Assembly (NCBI RefSeq): GCF_002246015.1
Contig: NZ_NOLJ01000008.1
Coordinates: forward strand, 1-37,126
Length of the DNA: 37,126 bases
Direction of reading: 5' to 3'
DNA from: Nostoc sp. 'Peltigera membranacea cyanobiont' 210A
GTDB taxonomy: Bacteria > Cyanobacteriota > Cyanobacteriia > Cyanobacteriales > Nostocaceae
This document shows, piece after piece, positions 7,611 to 16,227 of this stretch. The number at the start of each line of letters is the position of its first letter. Positions within the stretch are counted from its first letter, which is position 1. The notes below the pieces were generated by a model. That model was not told the DNA's origin. It searched no databases and worked only from the letters and a program-made list of their open reading frames with translations. Position numbers and translations under genes: made by a program.

Positions 7611-9338
7611 ATGAGACACGAAAAACTTTCTCCTGGACTACTTTTGGCATATCAAGACTATCAAAATGAAGGAGATGAAGCTTTACTTACACATAAGCGA
7701 TCGCTTGGCATCATTGCCCACAAAAGCCCGGTCAAGCCCACTAAAAGCGTCGTTTTTATCTACTGCGACCATGATGCAGACTTAAGTTATCTATCACAAT
7801 ATAATATTGAAGTCAATCAAAACTCTGGGAGTGTGCGGACAGCATTCTTACCCATAGAGAGTTTAGATGTCTTATCTGAAGAAGATGTGATTCAGCGAAT
7901 TAAGCCATCACGCAAACTTCATTTGAGGATGGACACTGCAATAGGAGCAGTCAAACTACCGGAATTTAAGAATAAAACCGGACTGACTGGTAAACGAGTA
8001 ATCATCGGTATTATAGACAGTGGCATCGATCCGAAACACCCCGCCTTTGCTGGACGAATTTTACACATTTGGGATCAAACATTGCCAGGGCCAGGAGTCA
8101 CAGAGGGCGGTTATGGGGCGGAATTTAGCGGAGCGCAACTGACAGTTTCTCAGGATACTGGCGGTCATGGTACTCACGTCGCTGGCATTGCCGCTGGTGC
8201 CGATGCTAGTTATGGCGGTGTTGCACCAGAAGCAGAATTAGTTGTCGTCAGGTCAGATTTACAAGATGCCCACATTGCAGATGGTGTGCGTTATATTTTC
8301 CGAGTTGCTAGGGAGTTGGGACGCCCAGCAGTGGTAAATCTCAGCTTGGGCGGACACGCTGATGCTCATGATGGTAGTGATTCCCTATCCAAAGTTATCG
8401 ATGCCGAAACTGGCCCTGGAAGAATTGTTTGCTGTGCTGCGGGTAATGAAGGAAATGACAACATTCATGGACAAGCGACCATACTCAGTGGACGCACTCG
8501 TGGTATGCGCTTCAATGTTCCTTTGAATCAAGTAGGCATAGTTTGGTTAAACGCTTGGTATGCCAAAGATAGCGAATTGGAAGTATCTGTGCGGAGTCCT
8601 AACGGTTTTGTCACCCCCTTTCAAAAAATCATTACTGACGGTAATGCCGCCCAAGATTACCAATTACCAGATGCACGGGTACAATTAGCCACACCAGCGC
8701 CAGACCAAGCCAACGGCGACCATAATTTCTTTGTGCAAATACGTGGTATTGGCCCCTCGCAAGTCATGGGAGGTGTTTGGCAGCTGCGAGTCCGCAACAC
8801 TTCTTCAACTGACACATGTTTAAATGTGTGGACATTAGATGATAGTTCATCAGTGTTTTTCACTGGTAAAAGTGTGAAGGATGCCTTAAAAATTGGTTCG
8901 CCGGGAGCCGCCAGCAGTGCAATTACAGTTGCCGCCTATACTACTAAAACCAAGTACACAGATATTGATGGCCAAGTGCGAGAAATGGGCTTAGAATTGG
9001 ATACTATTTCGGAATTCAGTAGTGAAGGGCCTCTACGCACTGATGGGAAGAAGCCCGATGTAGCAGCACCAGGAGCGATGATTATTTCCACACTTTCCGC
9101 CGATGCTAATTTTGACCGCTCATCGATGATTAATTCCAAGTTTGTGGTGCAGGCTGGTACGAGTATGGCAACACCGTTTGTAAGTGGGTTAGTAGCACTA
9201 CTGTTGCAGCGAGATCCTCAACTCGATCCGGCTGCTGTGAAAGACTTGCTACGTAAAAATAGTGCAATTCCCGGAAAACCCGCAGGCACATTTGATGACA
9301 AATGGGGTTATGGAGTGATTAACGCAGCTAATCTGTAA
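7611..9338 (+). CDS. S8 family subtilisin-like serine peptidase with N-terminal prodomain
   Basis: The 575-aa product carries the catalytic triad of subtilases: Asp136 in GIIDSGID, His186 in GHGTHVAG and Ser518 in GTSMATPF, with the oxyanion-hole AAGNEGND between. About 150 residues between His and Ser form an inserted beta-rich domain (about 290-430). Residues 1-106 resemble a prodomain: VVFIYCD followed by an alternating beta/alpha segment ending EEDVIQRIKPSRKLHL. There is no signal peptide, so the enzyme may act in the cytoplasm or leave by a non-Sec route. AAGGT precedes the ATG. A hairpin terminator follows the stop. The gene at 12454 encodes a small relative of the prodomain. The substrate is unknown. 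Confidence 0.92.
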   Translation: MRHEKLSPGLLLAYQDYQNEGDEALLTHKRSLGIIAHKSPVKPTKSVVFIYCDHDADLSYLSQYNIEVNQNSGSVRTAFLPIESLDVLSEEDVIQRIKPSRKLHLRMDTAIGAVKLPEFKNKTGLTGKRVIIGIIDSGIDPKHPAFAGRILHIWDQTLPGPGVTEGGYGAEFSGAQLTVSQDTGGHGTHVAGIAAGADASYGGVAPEAELVVVRSDLQDAHIADGVRYIFRVARELGRPAVVNLSLGGHADAHDGSDSLSKVIDAETGPGRIVCCAAGNEGNDNIHGQATILSGRTRGMRFNVPLNQVGIVWLNAWYAKDSELEVSVRSPNGFVTPFQKIITDGNAAQDYQLPDARVQLATPAPDQANGDHNFFVQIRGIGPSQVMGGVWQLRVRNTSSTDTCLNVWTLDDSSSVFFTGKSVKDALKIGSPGAASSAITVAAYTTKTKYTDIDGQVREMGLELDTISEFSSEGPLRTDGKKPDVAAPGAMIISTLSADANFDRSSMINSKFVVQAGTSMATPFVSGLVALLLQRDPQLDPAAVKDLLRKNSAIPGKPAGTFDDKWGYGVINAANL

Positions 9339-9347
9339 TTAGACTGA

Positions 9348-9391
9348 GAGACGCGATATATTAAACACTATAGATATATCGTGTCTCTTTA
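9348..9391 (+). terminator. Hairpin terminator after the S8 peptidase
   Basis: AGAGACGCGATATAT pairs with ATATATCGTGTCTCT over 15 positions, with one G-T pair, around a 12-base loop; a short CTCTTT run ends it. It begins 10 bases after the peptidase stop and should separate that transcript from the next gene. Confidence 0.7.
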
Positions 9392-9549
9392 GGGTTATAA
9401 AGGCGATCGCTTAGTACACCCTGTAAGTTAATACAAGTAACAAAATAATAAAATTATTCTTAACTATTCAGATAATTTTTAATTTTGTTTGTATATTTAT
9501 TTTGTCTTCAAGTAGCAAATTTTACATAAAATTTTCATAATTCATATCA

Positions 9550-10362
9550 ATGGTTAAACTTCGCGTTCGAGAACTAGCACAAGAAAACGTTTACCATCTA
9601 CTTAGTCTTACTTCAGGAGTTTCTGAAGAAGCTATTCGGACTTACGCAACACAGACTCCTGACGATTTTAAAAAAATTTCTATAGCCCTAAATTGGCCTG
9701 TCACAGAGCCTGGTGTTGCTCAAGTATTTCAAATGTTAGATCCTGTCAAAGCTAAGGATATGGCTATTGATTTACTAAGTACAGCTTCTGATATTTCTCC
9801 AGATGATATTCAGAAGTATGCCAATGAAAATGAAGATTTTCATATCACAGAAAAAATAGAGGATTTGAGAAAAATAGCCAAGGCATTAGATATAGAGATG
9901 GTAGAATTAGTAAAGCCTAAAGAGACAAGGGAAGCCGTAAGATTCAAGCTTGTTGAACTGGCTCAAGACAAACAAATGTCTCTTCAAGAGTTGGCAAACC
10001 AGTCTCATGTTGATTTTCCTATTATTTGTTTCTATAGTTCACAACCTATTGAAAATAAAAAAATAACGCAAGAACCATTTTATACTAATCTAAGCAAAAT
10101 CAGTGTAGCTTTAAATTGCAGTATTGAAGATTTACAAGATAAAGAAAAAGTAGAGTTACCTCCAACCATGCTGCGAGTTCAAGAATTTCTTGAGGCGACA
10201 GATTTAAATATAAATGATTTGAGTTTACTAACTGGAGTCAATAGTGAATTTATAGATTTAATTGCCACTAACCCAATAGATATAAGAAACATACCAAGAT
10301 GGGGAGAGGAAAAAGTAATATGTGAAATAATATGTAAATTTCTGCATTGTTCCTGTGAGTAA
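9550..10362 (+). CDS. Protein of four degenerate Cro/C1-type helix-turn-helix repeats
   Basis: I do not recognise this 270-aa protein as a whole. It reads as four consecutive units of about 50-65 residues (4-53, 71-121, 131-196, 208-267). Each begins with a helix such as LRVRELAQ or FKLVELAQ, continues with a SLTSGVSEEAI-type turn, and ends with a KKISIALNW or RKIAKALDI helix. That is the spacing of XRE/Cro-C1 HTH domains, but recognition-helix residues are poorly kept, so DNA binding is uncertain and protein interaction is plausible. No signal peptide or TM segment is seen. It is followed 12 bases later by the membrane pentapeptide gene, almost certainly in one operon. No Shine-Dalgarno is clear. 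Base composition is more AT-rich than in glgC or dnaJ. Confidence 0.7.
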   Translation: MVKLRVRELAQENVYHLLSLTSGVSEEAIRTYATQTPDDFKKISIALNWPVTEPGVAQVFQMLDPVKAKDMAIDLLSTASDISPDDIQKYANENEDFHITEKIEDLRKIAKALDIEMVELVKPKETREAVRFKLVELAQDKQMSLQELANQSHVDFPIICFYSSQPIENKKITQEPFYTNLSKISVALNCSIEDLQDKEKVELPPTMLRVQEFLEATDLNINDLSLLTGVNSEFIDLIATNPIDIRNIPRWGEEKVICEIICKFLHCSCE

Positions 10363-10374
10363 TTTACTGCAATT

Positions 10375-12285
10375 TTGGACGTGAATTCTTATAAACAAGA
10401 CATTCGGAATCATCAATATATAGAGAAGACTATAGCTAGAAGTAATTTTCAAAATTCTCTAGCAGGACAGAAGCGTATCCAAAAAGTACTAATAGGTATT
10501 TTTAGTATTTTTATAGCTGCTTTCCTTAGTATAGTAACGCTTCTAGCGGGTGGAGTATTGGTAACTATATCCAATGTTTTGAGAGTTAATCATTTTAACT
10601 TAATAGAAATTACTGCAATTATTTTATATACTATAGCATTAATAATATTTGTAGTTCGCAGTTATGAAGTAGCATCAGTAACTTGTGTTCTTGCGTTAAT
10701 AGTAATTGGAATTGTTATTTATATTTCTTTTGAGGCAAAGAACCAGAGGACTGGAATAGGATTTTGGCTCTTATGTCTAGGTTTGAGCATAGCTTTCGCA
10801 TTGGTTAGTGCAACTATTAAAGCATTCTTTATAGCAATTAGCTCTATGTATTATGGAGCTATAGGTGAATTTCTAGCTATTGTGGGATATGGACTGATTG
10901 CTGAAGCTTTAATTATAGGTGTATCCAAGATTCAAAAAGAAAACGATGGTGATGGTCTTATCACTATAATTGCAGCGATTCCAGTTATATTAGCAGCCGC
11001 AATGATTGCAAAAAAAGCAATCAAAGGCTCGCCTAAATTTATATGGATTAAGGAAGCAGCTGTATTCTGGACATCAATAGGTGGAACATCTTTTTATAAA
11101 GCAGATTTAACAGATACTTGCTTTGATAGCTCACATTTACCTCATACAGATTTTAGAGAAGCTAATTTAACTCGTACTAGCTTTGAAAATGTAACTGGAT
11201 TAGAATTCTCTAGATTGCAAGGAACAATATTGGAAAACCCAAAAGTTAGAAAATTGCTAGTAAATAAAAGAGGAAGCTATGAAGATTATACGGCTGCCAA
11301 ATTAAACGGTGCTAATTTAAAAAATGCTAATTTGACAGAGGCAATTTTAATCGGAGTAACTGCTTTAGATGCTGATTTTTCAGAAGCAACTTTGAGCGGT
11401 GCTTGCATCCAAGAATGGAATATTAATAAAAATACTCGTTTCACAGGGGTGAAATGTTCGCACGTTTATTTAAAGTGTACTAAACAAGGCGATCGCATTA
11501 TTCTTTCAGAACGGAAGCCAGACAGTGGCGAGTTTCAAGACGGTGACTTTGAAAAATGGATCGATAAATTACAAGAGACTGTAGATGTAATTTTGCGAGA
11601 TGGATTTAACTTGCGGGCTTTTGGTATTTCGCTTGCTAAAGCTGCTCAAGAGCATGAAGGATTAGATTTTTCTCGTTATAGTATTGAAAATAAGGGTGGA
11701 GGCATATTTGTTGGCAAAGTAGGTGTGTCTCCACAAGCTGACAAATCGGCTATTCACCAAACAATTACAAATTACTATTATAACGAATTATATATTCAAG
11801 GTGAAAAAGCAAATATATTACTAAATCCAGCAGGAGAAGTTGAAATCATGGAAAGCAATAATCAAAATATTAATGCAGATGGAAATGTCGATATGTCTAG
11901 CGGTAATAATATTACCGTAGGTGGCAATGTCACAAACTCTAACTTGACACTGGCAGATGCAAACAGTCAAGTTAGTAATTCGATTCAACAGCTTAGAGAT
12001 ATTAGTACTGATACTAGCGGCGAGTTAGCAAAGATTTTAAGCACTTTGCAAAAATCGATCACTGATGAACCTGCCCTTTCTGAAAATCAAAAAAAAGAGG
12101 CGCTAGAAGCTGTAGAAACTATAGCAGAAGAAGGTAAAAAACCATCAGCAGAACGAGGAAATAAACTCTGCTCAATGGCTCTCAATGCTCTTAAAGGTAT
12201 AGCATCTGCTGTTACGGATGCTAGTAAACTAGCCGAAGTCTTCAAAACTTATTTGCCTACTCTTGCAAGCATATTAGGCATTTAG
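10375..12285 (+). CDS. Six-TM, pentapeptide-repeat protein with helical C-terminal tail
   Basis: This large protein (636 aa from TTG 10375; GTG 10381 is an equally good start) has a layered design. About six hydrophobic segments lie between residues 38 and 213. Pentapeptide repeats (A[D/N]LXX type, e.g. ANLTRTSF, ANLKNANL, ADFSEATL) occupy 237-285 and 306-346. A conserved post-pentapeptide module (about 348-480) includes WNINKNTRFTGVKCSHVYL and a DFEKWIDKL helix. A polar Asn/Gly-rich stretch (about 494-525) leads to a helical tail ending FKTYLPTLASILGI. I recall the pentapeptide-plus-module pair from other multicellular cyanobacteria, where its role is unknown. The tail could contact membrane. 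It is probably co-transcribed with the HTH-repeat gene. No enzymatic motif is seen. Confidence 0.75.
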   Translation: MDVNSYKQDIRNHQYIEKTIARSNFQNSLAGQKRIQKVLIGIFSIFIAAFLSIVTLLAGGVLVTISNVLRVNHFNLIEITAIILYTIALIIFVVRSYEVASVTCVLALIVIGIVIYISFEAKNQRTGIGFWLLCLGLSIAFALVSATIKAFFIAISSMYYGAIGEFLAIVGYGLIAEALIIGVSKIQKENDGDGLITIIAAIPVILAAAMIAKKAIKGSPKFIWIKEAAVFWTSIGGTSFYKADLTDTCFDSSHLPHTDFREANLTRTSFENVTGLEFSRLQGTILENPKVRKLLVNKRGSYEDYTAAKLNGANLKNANLTEAILIGVTALDADFSEATLSGACIQEWNINKNTRFTGVKCSHVYLKCTKQGDRIILSERKPDSGEFQDGDFEKWIDKLQETVDVILRDGFNLRAFGISLAKAAQEHEGLDFSRYSIENKGGGIFVGKVGVSPQADKSAIHQTITNYYYNELYIQGEKANILLNPAGEVEIMESNNQNINADGNVDMSSGNNITVGGNVTNSNLTLADANSQVSNSIQQLRDISTDTSGELAKILSTLQKSITDEPALSENQKKEALEAVETIAEEGKKPSAERGNKLCSMALNALKGIASAVTDASKLAEVFKTYLPTLASILGI

Positions 12286-12453
12286 GTTCTGAAGAAAGCT
12301 CAACAGCTAAAGATAACAGCACTAAATCTGTAATTGGACGTAGAAATTCATGCATTAAGTCTGTAGAAAGATAGGTAATGAAAACTCATAAATTTGATAA
12401 ATTGGTCTTAGGATAGGCTAAAAATTGCCCGCCCTTTTACGAAGGAATTGCTG

Positions 12454-12753
12454 ATGAATTATCAAAAGCTAGATGCTGCCCTTGCTACAGCGCTGAATGA
12501 TACTCAAAACTTAGAGGAACCCAGTTTGGGGGTTTTTATCCATACCGAATCAGTTTTGGACTTGGCTGCAATTGCTATTTTAGAAAGTTTAGGCGTTAGT
12601 GGTGTTAGCAGTGGCAAAGATATTTTCACAGCAACACTGTCACCAAATGCCATTTCCCAGTTATCAGAGGAACCTTGGGTGAAATGTTTGAAGCGATCGC
12701 AGCAATTGCGTTTGGTAAATCAGAGGAAAAGTTTAGGTAGCTTCAGTGTTTGA
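12454..12753 (+). CDS. Small protein resembling a free-standing S8 peptidase prodomain
   Basis: This 99-aa protein (ATG 12454 chosen because GAAGGAA lies about 7-13 bases upstream) has no signal peptide. Its last 60 residues align with the prodomain of the S8 peptidase at 7611. Residues 46-87 here match peptidase residues 64-105 without gaps, with 11 of 42 identities including a shared LSEE and a final KxSxxLxL. The N-termini (QKLDAAL here, EKLSPGL there) also resemble each other. Subtilase prodomains act as intramolecular chaperones and tight inhibitors, and stand-alone copies exist in other organisms as I9-type inhibitors. A role as inhibitor or folding helper of the nearby peptidase is inference. 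Distance from the peptidase is about 3.1 kb, same strand. Confidence 0.68.
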   Translation: MNYQKLDAALATALNDTQNLEEPSLGVFIHTESVLDLAAIAILESLGVSGVSSGKDIFTATLSPNAISQLSEEPWVKCLKRSQQLRLVNQRKSLGSFSV

Positions 12754-12989
12754 TCTGATGTGATGTTCCAAAAACAATTCTCTGTTAATTTTTTGGGTAT
12801 AGCGATCGCACCCCATTCTTCATCTCAATTAATACAAATGTTCTATATTTCTACTTGTCAGCCGCACCATCCATACATTACCAGCATTCTGTAAAATTCA
12901 TCCCAAAGAATCAGATAATACCCCTTACCTGTGGTGGCAGACAGTCCTAAACTGAAGATGAGAGTTGAAAGGCAGTCGGGAGAAATTTT

Positions 12990-14279
12990 GTGAAGAAAGT
13001 ATTATCAATCATTCTTGGTGGTGGCGCGGGTACTCGGCTTTACCCGCTAACCAAACTCCGCGCTAAACCAGCAGTACCAGTAGCAGGTAAGTATCGCCTA
13101 ATCGATATCCCTGTTAGTAACTGCATAAATTCCGAAATATTCAAAATCTACGTCCTGACACAATTCAACTCAGCTTCACTGAATCGTCACATCGCCCGTA
13201 CCTATAACTTTACTGGTTTCAATGAAGGGTTTGTAGAAGTGCTAGCCGCACAACAAACACCAGAAAACCCTAACTGGTTCCAAGGTACAGCCGATGCTGT
13301 ACGTCAGTACCTATGGTTAATGGAAGAATGGAATGCAGACGAATATCTAATTCTCTCAGGCGATCATCTCTACCGCATGGATTATCGCCAGTTTATCCAG
13401 CGCCATAGAGAAACGGGGGCTGATATTACTCTCTCAGTCATCCCCATTGATGAGCGCCGCGCCTCAGATTTTGGTTTGATGAAAATCGATGATTCTGGTA
13501 GGATAATCGATTTTAGCGAAAAACCCAAAGGTGAAGCGTTAACCAAAATGCGTGTTGATACAAGCGTACTAGGATTAACAAAAGAACAAGCCCAAGAGCA
13601 GCCTTACATCGCTTCAATGGGGATTTATGTCTTTAAAAAAGAGGTTTTGTTCAAGTTATTGAGAGAAGGTACAGAAAGGACTGATTTCGGCAAAGAAATT
13701 ATTCCTGATGCCTCTAAAGATTACAACGTTCAAGCTTATCTTTTTGATGACTACTGGGAAGATATTGGAACAATCGAAGCATTTTATCATGCCAATTTAG
13801 CCCTAACTCAGCAGCCTCAGCCACCCTTTAGTTTCTACGATGAAAAAGCGCCAATTTATACCCGTGCTCGCTACTTACCTCCAAGTAAACTTTTAGATTG
13901 CCAGGTAACAGAATCAATGATCGGCGAAGGTTGTATTTTGAAAAATTGCCGCATTCAACATTCCGTTTTGGGAGTGCGATCGCGAATTGAATCTGGTTGT
14001 GTCATCGAAGATTCCCTACTCATGGGTGCAGATTTTTATCAAGCTTTTGTAGAACGTCAATGTAATGTAGAAAAAGGTGACATTCCTGTAGGTATTGGTA
14101 CTGACTCGATTATTCGCGGTGCTATCATTGATAAAAATGCCAGTATCGGGCACGATGTCAAAATCATCAATAAAGATAACGTGCAAGAAGCTGACCGAGA
14201 AAGTCAAGGTTTCTACATCCGTAGTGGCATCGTTGTCGTGATGAAAAATGCTGTAATTCCTGATGGAACCATCATTTAG
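12990..14279 (+). CDS. glgC: Glucose-1-phosphate adenylyltransferase (ADP-glucose pyrophosphorylase)
   Basis: The 429-aa enzyme makes ADP-glucose and PPi from ATP and glucose 1-phosphate, the committed and allosterically controlled step of glycogen synthesis. The N-terminus has the nucleotide-binding LGGGAGTRLYPLT and the following KPAVPVAGKYRLIDIPVSN. FSEKPKG and the sugar-phosphate site GTADAVRQY region are present, and the C-terminal half is a left-handed beta-helix with hexapeptide turns such as GVRSRIESGCVIEDS. Length is that of cyanobacterial GlgC. The start is GTG, with GGGAGA 9 bases upstream. It is normally activated by 3-phosphoglycerate and inhibited by phosphate (family knowledge). 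The stop codon is the first TAG of a heptamer array. Confidence 0.96.
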   Translation: MKKVLSIILGGGAGTRLYPLTKLRAKPAVPVAGKYRLIDIPVSNCINSEIFKIYVLTQFNSASLNRHIARTYNFTGFNEGFVEVLAAQQTPENPNWFQGTADAVRQYLWLMEEWNADEYLILSGDHLYRMDYRQFIQRHRETGADITLSVIPIDERRASDFGLMKIDDSGRIIDFSEKPKGEALTKMRVDTSVLGLTKEQAQEQPYIASMGIYVFKKEVLFKLLREGTERTDFGKEIIPDASKDYNVQAYLFDDYWEDIGTIEAFYHANLALTQQPQPPFSFYDEKAPIYTRARYLPPSKLLDCQVTESMIGEGCILKNCRIQHSVLGVRSRIESGCVIEDSLLMGADFYQAFVERQCNVEKGDIPVGIGTDSIIRGAIIDKNASIGHDVKIINKDNVQEADRESQGFYIRSGIVVVMKNAVIPDGTII

Positions 14280-14330
14280 TCATTAGTCATTAGTCATTAG
14301 TCATTAGTCATTAGTCATTGGTCATTGGTT
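14277..14330. repeat. Heptanucleotide tandem repeat (TAGTCAT)n, STRR type
   Basis: Six perfect TAGTCAT units run in register from the glgC stop codon, then TGGTCAT and a partial unit. The array is followed by ACAAATGACAAAGGAC, a likely degenerate reverse partner. Read on the other strand the unit is ATGACTA, close to the TTGACTA units at 17869-17910. Confidence 0.9.
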
Positions 14331-14369
14331 AATACTTACAAGTAACAAATGACAAAGGACAAATAACTA

Positions 14370-14879
14370 ATGACTAAACTCATCTTACTGATTGGTCTTC
14401 CAGGTAGTGGGAAGTCAACTTTGGCAAAACAATTACTGACACAATCCCCCCAAATGGCGCTAATTTCTACAGATGCCATTCGGGGGCAATTGTTCGGTTC
14501 CCAAGCCGTTCAAGGGTCGTGGCTGCTGATTTGGCGCGAAATTGAGCGGCAATTTCAGCAAGCTATTTCCACAACTAATACAGCTATTTTTGATGCCACC
14601 AATGCCCAGCGCCGCCATCGTCGTGAAGTCATTGCTTTAGCCCGTAACTTGGGCTTTACCGACATTAGGGGAATTTGGGTGGATACACCAGTTTGGCTGT
14701 GTTTGGCACGAAATAAAAGGCGATCGCGCCAAGTTCCAGAAGAAATTATTTTGCGGATGCACCGTCAACTCCGGGATGCTCCCCCAAGTCGGGAAGAAGG
14801 ATTAGACAGCCTCAGCCGCTTATCAGAAAAATCGGAGTACGGGAATTGCGATTCCTTGGTGAGCGAGAACCACACTTGA
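14370..14879 (+). CDS. AAA-type P-loop ATPase / predicted small-molecule or polynucleotide kinase
   Basis: The 169-aa product has an N-terminal Walker A, LIGLPGSGKSTLAKQLL, at about residues 5-21. It continues with STDAIRGQLFG and FDATNAQRRHR, the pattern of the predicted-kinase group (COG4639/4PNK-like), in which a DxTN-type motif binds the phosphate acceptor. A basic ARNKRRSRQVPEEII segment matches the lid helix. The protein is cytoplasmic, without extra domains. It starts 90 bases past glgC beyond the heptamer array, so the two may or may not share a transcript. The acceptor substrate is unknown. Confidence 0.82.
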   Translation: MTKLILLIGLPGSGKSTLAKQLLTQSPQMALISTDAIRGQLFGSQAVQGSWLLIWREIERQFQQAISTTNTAIFDATNAQRRHRREVIALARNLGFTDIRGIWVDTPVWLCLARNKRRSRQVPEEIILRMHRQLRDAPPSREEGLDSLSRLSEKSEYGNCDSLVSENHT

Positions 14880-14987
14880 TTTTCTATATTTTTTGTTAAT
14901 TTGAAATCATATTCTTTTTGTTTGGCACTATACCAGGCAAATTAAACATCTCTCTTCTTCAAAAAAAAACATAACGGGAATTTCTAT

Positions 14988-14993
14988 AGGAGG
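14988..14993 (+). promoter_or_regulatory. Strong Shine-Dalgarno for the DnaJ-type gene
   Basis: A perfect AGGAGG lies 7 bases before the ATG at 15001 and settles that start codon. It is the strongest ribosome binding site in this part of the window. Confidence 0.85.
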
Positions 14994-15000
14994 CTGGTAG

Positions 15001-16020
15001 ATGGCTGCAACCGACTTCAAAGACTATTACGCTATTTTGGGAGTCAGTAAGACTGCCAGTTCGGAGGAAATTAAACAAGCCTTTCGTAAACTAGCCCGGA
15101 AATACCATCCTGATGTCAACCCAAACAACAAACAGGCAGAGGCACGCTTCAAAGAAGTTAGCGAAGCCTACGAAGTTGTGTCAGACGCAGATAAACGCAA
15201 AAAATACGACCAATTCGGTCAATATTGGAAACAAGCTGGTGAAGGTTTCCCATCTGGCGGCGCTGCTCCCGATATGGGTAACTTTGACTTCAGTCAATAC
15301 GGCAATTTTGATGAGTTCATTAATGAGTTGCTAGGACGCTTTGGTGGCCCTCCCCCTCGTGGTGCGGGTACGGGGCGCCAAAGTCAGGCAAGAAGTCACT
15401 CTTACCGCACTTCTCCGGGTACCTCAACCCATTTTAGCAGCAGCTTTAACGATTTTGGGTTTCAAGATGGAGGTGCGGCTAGTAGCCAGGATAGTGAAGC
15501 TGCGATCGCTCTAACTTTTGCTGAAGCATTTAATGGTGTGAAAAAGCGCTTCAGTTTAGGTAATGAAACAATAGATGTCAACATTCCATCTGGGGCTAAA
15601 ACTGGTACTCGCCTACGGGTGCGGGGCAAAGGTCAAATTAACCCCATGACTCAACAACGGGGAGATTTATACTTAAAAGTCGAACTTCAGCCGCACACCT
15701 TCTTCCAAATGGAAGGCGATAACTTAGTATGCGAAGTGCCAATCACACCAGATGAAGCGACTCTGGGAGCATCTATTGATGTACCCACTCCCGATGGTTC
15801 AGTGAATGTCAAACTCCCAGCAGGAGTCCGTTCTGGTCAATCTCTACGTTTACGTGGCAAAGGTTGGCCCCTCGCCAAAGGTGGACGCGGCGATCAGTTG
15901 GTGAAAGTAGCGATCGTTCCACCAAAAGACCTCAGCCAACAAGAGCGGGAATATTATGAAAAAATCCGGGCTATACGTACTTATAATCCCCGTAGTCATT
16001 TGAACCAATTCAAGCTTTAA
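15001..16020 (+). CDS. DnaJ-class (J-domain) chaperone without zinc finger
   Basis: The 339-aa co-chaperone delivers clients to, and stimulates ATP hydrolysis by, a DnaK/Hsp70. The J domain spans about residues 5-72 with the essential HPD in KYHPDVNP. A glycine/phenylalanine-rich linker (about 75-155) is interrupted by a Ser-rich stretch. The two C-terminal beta-sandwich client-binding domains (about 165-320) include IDVNIPSGAKTGTRLRVRG and VNVKLPAGVRSGQSLRLRGK. The four CxxCxGxG zinc repeats of true DnaJ are missing, so it belongs with type II, CbpA-like proteins. It appears monocistronic; no CIRCE element is seen upstream. Confidence 0.93.
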   Translation: MAATDFKDYYAILGVSKTASSEEIKQAFRKLARKYHPDVNPNNKQAEARFKEVSEAYEVVSDADKRKKYDQFGQYWKQAGEGFPSGGAAPDMGNFDFSQYGNFDEFINELLGRFGGPPPRGAGTGRQSQARSHSYRTSPGTSTHFSSSFNDFGFQDGGAASSQDSEAAIALTFAEAFNGVKKRFSLGNETIDVNIPSGAKTGTRLRVRGKGQINPMTQQRGDLYLKVELQPHTFFQMEGDNLVCEVPITPDEATLGASIDVPTPDGSVNVKLPAGVRSGQSLRLRGKGWPLAKGGRGDQLVKVAIVPPKDLSQQEREYYEKIRAIRTYNPRSHLNQFKL

Positions 16021-16227
16021 TAAGCAAAAAGAGAATCGCCATAATTAAAATCTCGTCATTACCCACATTTTGGTAACAGTCAAAGTATTATGCGAAACCA
16101 CATCCTGGCTAGAACTTAAGTTCTGCGACTTAGAGCTACTGTTCACTCAAGTGGACTTGAATCATATTCGGGTGAGTGTTTAACCGAACTTCAGATAAAT
16201 TGTTGTTTAGTCCAGTTAAGAGAACTT

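Noticed and set aside
9339..10362. S8 peptidase and HTH-repeat gene as a single operon
   Set aside because: A 211-base gap with a 15-bp hairpin terminator separates them, so co-transcription is unlikely even if the genes are functionally linked.
14277..14330. Regular repeats that might suggest a CRISPR array
   Set aside because: The units are 7 bases with no spacers, so this is a simple tandem heptamer array. No CRISPR array was seen anywhere in the window.
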